Below are positions 1 through 4,792 of a DNA stretch of 6,947 nt, one piece after another (the stretch's first letter is position 1; every line of letters starts with the position of its first letter). This stretch comes from CAZCWX01 sp964502465. Lineage in GTDB: Bacteria > Desulfobacterota > Binatia > Bin18. Both the position numbers and the translations under genes were made by a program. Under the pieces are notes generated by a model, which was not told the DNA's origin, made no database searches, and was given only the letters and a program-made list of their open reading frames with translations. The DNA is taken from assembly GCA_964502465.1 (NCBI GenBank), contig CAZCWX010000322.1:1-6947 (forward strand). The letters are read 5' to 3'.

Positions 1-1210
1 GCCTGGGGAAAGCGATAGGCCGCAAGAGTCTCTTCCAATTTCTTGAGCTTGACGAGCAAATCATCGTCTCTCTGGAACTGCAGCAAGCGCTGGACGTGCT
101 CAATGACAGGATAGAAGGCCGTGTCTGGTAATAGGGCGAGCAGTGGAACTCAATCCGCGTCCCTCCTTCCTTGGCCACTCGCTCTTTGAGTTCTTGTGCC
201 AGCCGGGATTTGCCGATCCCTGGTTCTCCACTGAGCAGCACGACCTGCCCTGTGCCTGTTTTCGCGTGCTCCCAACGTCTGAGGAGTAGTTCCAACTCCT
301 CCTCTCGCCCTACCAACGGCGTCAGTCCACCCCTGACTGCCACCTCGAAGCGGCTCTGGACACCACTCTCGCCGAGGACCTGGTACACCTCTACCGGAGT
401 GGAGATCCCTTTCAGCGGAGATGGGCCAAGGCTACGGCACGCAAAGAATCCCCGGGCCAGTTGATAGGTAGCAGTGCTGATCACGACGGTATCGGCCTCG
501 GCGAACCCTTGCACGCGGGCAGCAATATTAGGGGTCTCGCCCAGGGCTAACTGTTCGCGATTGCTCCCGCCTCCCATTTCGCCCACGACCACTAAGCCAG
601 TATGAATACCGATACGTACGTGGAGAGGGTAAGAGGCGTGAGCATTCAGCTGGCGCAGTTCGTCAATGATGCCCAACCCCGTTCGGACGGCCCTCACGGC
701 ATCATCCTCGTGCGCTCCCGGATAGCCAAAGTAGACGAGCAGCCCGTCGCCCAGATACTGCGCAATATAGCCCTCGTAGCGCTGAATGACCCCCGTGCAG
801 GTCTCTTGATAGACTCGCACGATCTCGCGTAACTCTTCGGGGTCGAGCTGGGAGGAGAGGGCGGTTGAGCCGACGAGGTCACAGAAGAGGACGGTGAGCT
901 GGCGACGCTCGCCGTCACTTCGTCTGGAGTCTAACGTCTGGGGTCTAGGGGCTAGGCGTTGGGTGCTAGGTGCTGGAGGCTGGGGACTGACAACTGACAA
1001 CTGAGAACTGGTAACTGCTGTGCCGCCCGTCCACACCAATACCTCGCCGTCCTCATCAATCGCTAACTGCTTGGCTTTGATAATTTCGGCCTTCAGGTCT
1101 TCCAGATACTCGTCATCCAAGGCAAAGCGCCTTTTCAGGGAGCGGTATGAAACCCGCCTTTCGCGTTGTAACAGGTCGAGTACCTGGACCAGGATTTCGT
1201 CGAAGGTCAT
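1..1210 (-). CDS. Class III nucleotide cyclase / AAA-ATPase fusion protein (5' part, frameshifted, runs off left edge)
   Basis: This is a signalling protein of the cyclase-ATPase type, predicted to make a cyclic nucleotide and sense through an ATPase module. The ATG at 1208-1210 follows a GAGGAAGTGG purine tract. Residues 1-62 match the N-terminal domain I recall for this family (MTFDEILVQ start). Residues 64-97 are a linker encoded by a heptamer array. The cyclase domain starts near residue 104 (LTVLFCDLVGST). Its metal aspartates are D111 and D155 (GDG), and its catalytic Asn/Arg pair is N228/R232 (NIAAR). The ATPase begins near residue 310 and has Walker A GEPGIGKS at 328-335. By eye, the two purine-recognition positions are Q151 and L221, not Lys/Asp, so the cyclic product is uncertain. 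After residue 362 the family sequence continues in another frame, so the gene is either broken or carries an assembly error. The expected C-terminal repeat domain (often TPR) lies outside the window. Confidence 0.88.
   Translation of the reverse strand, partial: MTFDEILVQVLDLLQRERRVSYRSLKRRFALDDEYLEDLKAEIIKAKQLAIDEDGEVLVWTGGTAVTSSQLSVVSPQPPAPSTQRLAPRPQTLDSRRSDGERRQLTVLFCDLVGSTALSSQLDPEELREIVRVYQETCTGVIQRYEGYIAQYLGDGLLVYFGYPGAHEDDAVRAVRTGLGIIDELRQLNAHASYPLHVRIGIHTGLVVVGEMGGGSNREQLALGETPNIAARVQGFAEADTVVISTATYQLARGFFACRSLGPSPLKGISTPVEVYQVLGESGVQSRFEVAVRGGLTPLVGREEELELLLRRWEHAKTGTGQVVLLSGEPGIGKSRLAQELKERVAKEGGTRIEFHCSPYYQTRPSILSLSTSSACCSSRETMICSSSSRNWKRLLRPIAFPR
117..127 (-). other. Probable single-base deletion (frameshift) in the cyclase/ATPase gene
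   Basis: Reading leftward, the frame that encodes the Walker A motif gives CSPYYQ, followed by RPSILSLSTSS, which is rich in Ser and Cys and unlike the family. The neighbouring frame from base 119 leftward reads AFYPVIEHVQRLL and then LKKLEETLAAYRFPQ, which is what follows CSPYYQN in these ATPases. One extra base in the CAGACACGG stretch would give Gln-Asn-Thr-Ala and join the two halves. The wrong frame stays open to the window edge, so no stop codon marks the break here. The sequence cannot distinguish a real lesion from an assembly error. Confidence 0.8.
922..1019. repeat. Fourteen consecutive degenerate heptamers inside a coding linker
   Basis: On the plus strand the segment divides exactly into 14 units of 7 bases: gtctgga, gtctaac, gtctggg, gtctagg, ggctagg, cgttggg, tgctagg, tgctgga, ggctggg, gactgac, aactgac, aactgag, aactggt, aactgct. 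Every unit shares a central pyrimidine-T pair followed mostly by a purine. There are two sub-families: GTCTGGG-like on the left and AACTGAC-like on the right. The array encodes residues 64-97 of the cyclase protein, a Ser/Pro/Gln-rich and probably disordered linker. Seven is not a multiple of three, so a change in copy number other than by threes would shift the frame. It resembles the heptameric STRR repeats known from cyanobacteria. Confidence 0.85.
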
Positions 1211-1310
1211 TCCACTTCCTCTGCCTCGCTCTTACACTGAGAAAGCAGCAGAACGCAAGCGTTTCATACTCAGCCTTGTTCTTCTGCTATCTCCTCGTTA
1301 TCGTGGCTTT
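1211..1310. promoter_or_regulatory. Divergent intergenic region with a 12-base dyad
   Basis: This 100-base spacer separates the start codons of the divergent cyclase/ATPase and DUF72 genes, so it should hold promoters for both. I see no convincing -35/-10 pair in either direction. It contains the perfect dyad AACGC-AA-GCGTT at 1252-1263, a possible site for a dimeric regulator, though short enough to arise by chance. Confidence 0.35.
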
Positions 1311-2177
1311 ATGACTGTCTCCGACAATTTCTTCCTCGGCTGCGCGGTCTGGGCTTATAAAGGCTGGATCGGTGACCTCTATCCGCCCAACAGCAAGCCA
1401 ACAGACTTTCTGCGCTTGTATAGTCGCCGCTTCACAGCCGTTGAAGGGAATACCACTTTTTATGCCGTACCAGACACAGACACTCTCGCGCGTTGGGTGG
1501 CAGACACTCCACCCGGTTTCGTCTTCTGTCTGAAACTGCCCCGGGAGCTGACGCATCAACGGTCGCTGCAACCCTCCATTCCTGGCGCTCTCCGTTTTCT
1601 TGAGCAGGTACGAAGCTTGGGGGATCGCCTCGGCCCGATTTTTGCGCAACTTTCCCCCTATTATGGACCTGCGCTGTTAGACGACCTCACCAGCTTTCTC
1701 AACGCCTGGCCTCGGCGCGAAGCGCCGCTCGCTTTAGAGGTTCGTCATCCAGCGTGGTTCCAAGAACCTCATACGAGCGCGTTAACGAACACCCTTAAAC
1801 GTCTCGGTGTTGGTCGCGTCCTGCTCGATTCTCGCCCTATTTATAGTGGCCCTGATGATCCACAGGTGCAAATAGAACGACGCAAACCGAAATTACCGCT
1901 CCAACCTGCGGTGACAGCACCGTTCAGTCTTGTCCGTTTTATCAGCCATCCGCAGCGAGAGTTCAATCACGCATTCTTAACCGAATGGGCCGAGACCCTC
2001 GATGGTTGGTTCCGTCAGGGGACACGAGTCTATTTCTTTGTGCATTGTCCAGTCGAGGCCCAAGCCCCAGGAACGGCTCGCTTTTTCCAACACCTGCTCG
2101 AACAGCACCAAGTTCCTGTTCCCCCACTCCCGTGGAACACCCTCAATCGGTTTCCTACTCAGCTCAGTCTGTTTTAA
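1311..2177 (+). CDS. DUF72 (YecE-like) family protein
   Basis: This is a 288-residue protein of the DUF72/YecE family, TIM-barrel-like soluble proteins of unestablished biochemical role. The N-terminal family signature is clear: GCAVWAYKGWIGDLYPP at about residues 9-25, then VEGNTTFYAVP near 45-55 and GFVFCLKLPRELTH near 68-82. ALEVRHPAWF lies mid-protein, RVYFFVHCP near the C-terminus, and the protein ends QLSLF, a tail I recall from cyanobacterial-type members. Length is normal for the family. I chose the ATG at 1311 because it is the only Met before the first family motif; the open frame reaches back to a GTG at 1020, but that part is antisense to the cyclase gene. The Shine-Dalgarno is weak (ctcctcg only). 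The 3' end overlaps the convergent GDPD gene by 14 bases. No signal peptide or membrane segment is visible. Confidence 0.9.
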   Translation: MTVSDNFFLGCAVWAYKGWIGDLYPPNSKPTDFLRLYSRRFTAVEGNTTFYAVPDTDTLARWVADTPPGFVFCLKLPRELTHQRSLQPSIPGALRFLEQVRSLGDRLGPIFAQLSPYYGPALLDDLTSFLNAWPRREAPLALEVRHPAWFQEPHTSALTNTLKRLGVGRVLLDSRPIYSGPDDPQVQIERRKPKLPLQPAVTAPFSLVRFISHPQREFNHAFLTEWAETLDGWFRQGTRVYFFVHCPVEAQAPGTARFFQHLLEQHQVPVPPLPWNTLNRFPTQLSLF

Positions 2178-2964
2178 GGGAGGGTTGTGTGAGCAACCAC
2201 TCATAGAGTCGCCCTGGATCGTTGGTCATGATCCCATCCACGTGCTGAACGTGAATAAGCAACTGCCAGTCTGCCGGACTGTCTACTGTCCAAGGGAAAA
2301 TCCGCAGATTGGCCGCGTGGCAGGTGGTTACCAGCTCCGGCCATTGACCCAGGAGATGAAAGTCAGGATGCACAGAAAAACACTGCAACTCCTGGGCTCG
2401 GGAAACAATCGCTGACGGACTGCCAAAATGCTGCGCCTGTTCTAAGTCAAGAAGAAGACCAAGCGGGATATGAGAGTCTTCCTGTCGTACCAGCCGTAAG
2501 CTGTCATGATGGAAGCTCGATACTAACACACGTTCGGCAAGGCCACACGCACGAACGAGTGCGGCCAAGCGAGCCTCGATCCCTGGATAGGCAACGGTAT
2601 CAGTCTTCAGTTCAACGTTGTAGCAGAGCGATCGTTGTAAAGTCGCGAAGACCTCTGCTAGGCGTGGAATTTTGAGGGTTTGCCCTTGCCAGTGACCAAG
2701 GACTCTGGCAGATATCTCTTCCCATGAAAACGAGTGCACCGGCAACGCTTCTCCACATAACCGTTCCAGCGTATGATCGTGAAACACGAAGAGTTCACCG
2801 TCGGTGCTCTGTTGCACATCGAGCTCAACCATGAAGGCCCCAGCATCACGAGCCATACAAAAGGAGGGGATAGTATTCTCAAAACACCCTGCTGCGGCAC
2901 CCCGATGTCCAATAACCCAGCAGTGGAGAGAAGCCGTTATCAAAGGTTGAGAGAGAGGTTTCAT
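2164..2964 (-). CDS. Glycerophosphodiester phosphodiesterase (GDPD) family protein
   Basis: This is a 266-residue, probably cytoplasmic enzyme that should hydrolyse glycerophosphodiesters (deacylated phospholipids) to glycerol 3-phosphate and an alcohol. All the expected TIM-barrel GDPD signatures are present: GHRG with the catalytic H20-R21, FENT at 28-31, the metal-binding ELD at 47-49 (E47, D49), FHDHTLER with the catalytic H62, NVELK at 116-120 (E118), FPWTVD near 223-228, and GIMTNDP at 244-250. Length is typical of the short bacterial UgpQ-like type. There is no signal peptide, so it probably acts on imported or recycled diesters. The ATG at 2964 lacks a strong Shine-Dalgarno, but starting there gives a normal distance to the HRG motif. 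The stop codon lies inside the 3' end of the convergent DUF72 gene. The UgpQ name is not assigned because there is no ugp transporter nearby. Confidence 0.93.
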   Translation of the reverse strand: MKPLSQPLITASLHCWVIGHRGAAAGCFENTIPSFCMARDAGAFMVELDVQQSTDGELFVFHDHTLERLCGEALPVHSFSWEEISARVLGHWQGQTLKIPRLAEVFATLQRSLCYNVELKTDTVAYPGIEARLAALVRACGLAERVLVSSFHHDSLRLVRQEDSHIPLGLLLDLEQAQHFGSPSAIVSRAQELQCFSVHPDFHLLGQWPELVTTCHAANLRIFPWTVDSPADWQLLIHVQHVDGIMTNDPGRLYEWLLTQPSLKTD

Positions 2965-3078
2965 ACAGAAAGTCGCGTTGTCTATGGTGAATCTGACCGC
3001 AGCGAGGACTGCTTTTTGTCAATAACAATGGGTGGATTGTGCATGTACGCGATTCTGTAACACCCTGGTCGGCACCAA

Positions 3079-3107
3079 TTGCGCCATAAGACTTCTCTCT
3101 GTACACT
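3079..3107 (+). promoter_or_regulatory. Weak candidate promoter for the small helical protein gene
   Basis: TTGCGC at 3079-3084 and TACACT at 3102-3107 are separated by exactly 17 bases, each partially matching the sigma-70 consensus. A start near 3114 would leave a leader of about 57 bases before the ATG at 3171. The rest of the 2965-3170 spacer, between two divergently transcribed genes, shows nothing else I can support. Confidence 0.25.
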
Positions 3108-3170
3108 GCCAGCAGCAGGAACGGTTTGACGATTCCGATCCTTGGCGCGAGTCTCCAGAGAGGAATAGAC

Positions 3171-3407
3171 ATGATCATTGACTCGGAAACGTTCGCTGAA
3201 GTTGAGCATGCAATTACCCAGGCGACGCAAGGAATTAGTACAGCGACGCAACTGGTCAAGGGACTCGGACCGCAGACCGAAGAAGCGCGTGCGTACATCG
3301 GACGCTTGCTGAACCAAATCCTTGAAGTACAGATCCACGTTCAACGTGCCAGCGCAGTCCTCGATGCGGTGAAAGAAGCGAACCAGGAAGAGACCTCCCA
3401 CCAATAA
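3171..3407 (+). CDS. Small helical protein of unknown function (78 aa)
   Basis: I do not recognise this protein. From the ATG at 3171 it is 78 residues, beginning MIIDSETFAEVEH and ending EETSHQ. The start is set by an AGAGAGGAA Shine-Dalgarno about 6-8 bases upstream; a TTG 15 codons earlier also opens the frame but has no such site. The composition (Ala, Gln, Glu, Val, Ile; a lone Pro near position 35) suggests two amphipathic helices split around LGPQTEEA. Hydrophobic spacing in the second half (YIGRLLNQILEVQIHV) would suit a coiled coil or helical hairpin. There are no Cys residues, no membrane segment and no signal peptide. It sits alone between the divergent GDPD gene and the NUDIX unit, which has its own promoter. 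An adaptor or oligomerising role is possible but is only a guess. Confidence 0.65.
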   Translation: MIIDSETFAEVEHAITQATQGISTATQLVKGLGPQTEEARAYIGRLLNQILEVQIHVQRASAVLDAVKEANQEETSHQ

Positions 3408-3469
3408 GAGGAGTTATAGGGCTCTCTTCGATGGTGAAATAACGGGCAGCGAGCACAGAAACCTCAGTG

Positions 3470-3490
3470 CGACCTCACACTGTGAGGTCG
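3470..3490. promoter_or_regulatory. 21-base perfect palindrome, candidate operator
   Basis: The arms CGACCTCACA (3470-3479) and TGTGAGGTCG (3481-3490) are exact inverted copies around one central C. The one-base centre and the lack of a following T-run argue against a terminator. The site lies about 150 bases upstream of the NUDIX -10 box and 62 bases after the small gene's stop. A binding site for a dimeric regulator is plausible. Confidence 0.5.
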
Positions 3491-3617
3491 ATGGGCGGCG
3501 TGACTGCGGGCCCTTTCCCTCAACCGCGACAAATCGCATAACATTATTCTTGTGTCCTGAAAGCGCCCTTGTGCCTAGTATATTCCCCAATCAGCCAAAA
3601 TAGGGCAGTAAGTAGGG

Positions 3618-3646
3618 TTCGCTCTGGGCAAGAGATTCGGTATAAT
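3618..3646 (+). promoter_or_regulatory. Promoter of the NUDIX gene (perfect TATAAT)
   Basis: A consensus -10 box, TATAAT, lies at 3641-3646. The hexamer 17 bases upstream, TTCGCT at 3618-3623, matches the -35 consensus at only three positions. Transcription would begin near 3653, giving an 18-base leader that contains the GGGGGA ribosome site before the ATG at 3671. This position rules out the longer open frame that begins at 3569. Confidence 0.6.
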
Positions 3647-3670
3647 TTGTATATTGTGGGGGATTCGTGG

Positions 3671-4264
3671 ATGGTAGATGTGAAAATTAAGAAGATTCGC
3701 CGTACGCTCGCCAACCATCGACCAGCCCCAGACACGAGAGAAGCCACCACCTGGGCTGCGGTCGCACTGCTACTGCAGCCACGCCGTGATGACCTCTACC
3801 TCCTGTTTATCCACCGTGCCCACCATCCCCAAGACCCCTGGTCTGGGCATATGGCCTTTCCTGGTGGCAGAAGAGACCCGGAAGACACCGATCTTCGGGT
3901 CACTATCCACCGCGAAACGAAAGAGGAGGTGGGAATCGATCTCGACGACCATGGTGAGTACCTGGGTCGCTTAGCCTCAGTACAGGCAATGGCACGAGGC
4001 AGACTGATTAGTATGAATGTAACCCCATTCGTGTATCTGGTTTCCTCAGAGGCCCGTCCATCACCAGACCCAGTTGAGGTACAAGATACCATTTGGGTGC
4101 CCCTGTCTTTTATGCAGCAAAACAAAATTGAGACCCTGGTTCCTCGCCCTGTGCCAGATGGAGGAACCATCGAAGTCCCAGCTTTGGTGTATGGTGGGAA
4201 AACGATATGGGGCCTGACATACCGTATGCTCCGGGGCTTTCTCGAGCTCATTACTGAAAAGTGA
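3671..4264 (+). CDS. NUDIX hydrolase, CoA-pyrophosphatase (NUDT7/NUDT8-like) type
   Basis: This 197-residue NUDIX enzyme should cleave a nucleoside-diphosphate-linked substrate, releasing a nucleoside monophosphate with Mg2+ or Mn2+. The NUDIX motif runs from G66 through R81-E82 to E85-E86, G88, in the form GGRRDPEDTDL...HRETKEEVGI. It has one residue more than the canonical spacing, as in the CoA-diphosphatase branch. The preceding RAHHPQDPWSGHMAFPGG also resembles that branch, but the branch's usual Arg before the HxG is not evident, so CoA itself is uncertain. The start is the ATG at 3671, with GGGGGA seven bases upstream and a TATAAT promoter just before. No signal peptide or membrane segment is seen. 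The next gene starts nine bases after the stop, implying one transcript. Dinucleoside polyphosphates or oxidised nucleotides are alternative substrates. Confidence 0.9.
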   Translation: MVDVKIKKIRRTLANHRPAPDTREATTWAAVALLLQPRRDDLYLLFIHRAHHPQDPWSGHMAFPGGRRDPEDTDLRVTIHRETKEEVGIDLDDHGEYLGRLASVQAMARGRLISMNVTPFVYLVSSEARPSPDPVEVQDTIWVPLSFMQQNKIETLVPRPVPDGGTIEVPALVYGGKTIWGLTYRMLRGFLELITEK

Positions 4265-4273
4265 GGTGGGGGT

Positions 4274-4603
4274 GTGACACAAAACAGCAAAAAAGATAAA
4301 GTCGAGACAGACGAAAAAGTAATGCCAAAGGTTAGCCTCGGAGGGAAACCAAGATTCGTCCGGTGTGAGATTACCGGCCCGGACGGCAAAACCCGTCCAG
4401 GCTGGGAAATGTGGCTCGGAGAACATTGTTTTGGCCGGGCAGACCGCAAAGAAATGTTGTTGCGTAGTCTCGAGCGTCAACAACAACCGCCGCAATCATT
4501 TCACTGGCGCGAGGTGCACCGCCAACGGTTTGAGCGAACACGTCAACAAAAAACGGATACAACCGAATGGCTACCAGAGATAGAAGCACCGGAATCGCCT
4601 TAG
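4274..4603 (+). CDS. Unknown protein translationally coupled to the NUDIX gene (109 aa)
   Basis: I do not recognise this family. The GTG at 4274 follows a GAGGTGG Shine-Dalgarno that begins within the TGA stop of the NUDIX gene, so the two are very probably co-transcribed and coupled. The protein is basic and highly charged. It has a Lys/Glu-rich N-terminus (residues 1-18) and a folded-looking core at about 25-60 (FVRCEITGPDGKTRPGWEMWLGEHCFGRADRKE), with two Trp and two Cys (positions about 31 and 52). An Arg/Gln-rich helical stretch follows at about 60-92, then an acidic tail (EWLPEIEAPESP). An internal ATG at 4322 could give a 93-residue form, but its ribosome site is poorer. There is no signal peptide or membrane segment. 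The core looks like a small beta domain, but this is an impression only. Confidence 0.7.
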   Translation: MTQNSKKDKVETDEKVMPKVSLGGKPRFVRCEITGPDGKTRPGWEMWLGEHCFGRADRKEMLLRSLERQQQPPQSFHWREVHRQRFERTRQQKTDTTEWLPEIEAPESP

Positions 4604-4638
4604 GGGGAATCGAAGATTGTGTTATGCACCCGAGAAAA

Positions 4639-4652
4639 TGAGCGCTCGCTCA
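4639..4652. promoter_or_regulatory. TetR-like dyad upstream of the amidohydrolase gene
   Basis: TGAGCG-CT-CGCTCA is a perfect 14-base dyad. Its form (GAGCG/CGCTC arms with a short centre) is like operators bound by TetR/AcrR-family repressors. It ends seven bases before a consensus TTGACA (4660-4665). No TetR-type regulator gene is in the window. Confidence 0.45.
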
Positions 4653-4659
4653 GTGTCTC

Positions 4660-4696
4660 TTGACAAGCGATAAGGGCCTGTGCAACACAATATACA
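4660..4696 (+). promoter_or_regulatory. Possible promoter elements for the amidohydrolase gene
   Basis: A consensus -35 hexamer, TTGACA, is at 4660-4665, and an AT-rich TATACA is at 4691-4696. The gap of 25 bases is too long for sigma-70, and no good -10 lies 16-18 bases downstream. This is a likely promoter region, but the exact elements are unresolved. Confidence 0.3.
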
Positions 4697-4713
4697 TGAC
4701 AAGCTTAATAGCA

Positions 4714-4737
4714 GTATCCCTCGCAAGAGGGGGATAC
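4714..4737 (+). other. GNRA-capped hairpin in the amidohydrolase leader
   Basis: GTATCCCTC (4714-4722), loop GCAA (4723-4726) and GAGGGGGATAC (4727-4737) form a nine-pair stem with two unpaired G residues. GCAA is a stable GNRA tetraloop. No T-run follows, so it is not an intrinsic terminator. If the transcript starts upstream, this would be a 5'-leader hairpin 55 bases before the start codon, possibly stabilising the message or presenting the AAAGGAGGG ribosome site. Confidence 0.5.
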
Positions 4738-4792
4738 CAAGGTGGTTGAACTTTTAACTATACGACTTGCACCTATCAAAGGAGGGTGACAG

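Noticed and set aside
171..832. Plus-strand open frames at 171-464 and 602-832
   Set aside because: They are antisense to the cyclase and ATPase domains, and their Ser/Arg/Pro-rich or irregular products have no family features.
922..1019. CRISPR array
   Set aside because: The units are contiguous 7-mers with no spacers, inside an open coding frame.
1020..1310. 97-residue N-terminal extension of the DUF72 protein from a GTG at 1020
   Set aside because: Most of it is antisense to the cyclase gene, and DUF72 proteins begin close to the GCAVWAYKGW motif. The ATG at 1311 fits.
1287..1649. 120-residue minus-strand open frame
   Set aside because: It is antisense to the well-supported DUF72 gene and has no recognisable motif.
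3017..3022. Consensus TTGACA on the minus strand upstream of the GDPD gene
   Set aside because: No plausible -10 box lies 16-19 bases downstream on that strand.
2879..3404. Minus-strand open frames of about 140 residues over the small gene and the spacer
   Set aside because: Two overlapping frames compete and neither has a ribosome site or protein-like features. The plus-strand 78-residue frame has a better start.
3569..3670. 34-residue N-terminal extension of the NUDIX protein
   Set aside because: It would start upstream of the TATAAT promoter, has no ribosome site, and the ATG at 3671 has GGGGGA in place.
3796..4495. Long minus-strand open frames of 217 and 144 residues
   Set aside because: They are antisense to the NUDIX and 109-residue genes. 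Their products are Ser/Pro/Arg-rich shadows of conserved coding sequence.
4714..4737. Intrinsic terminator after the 109-residue gene
   Set aside because: The hairpin is not followed by a T-run and lies more than 100 bases after the stop.
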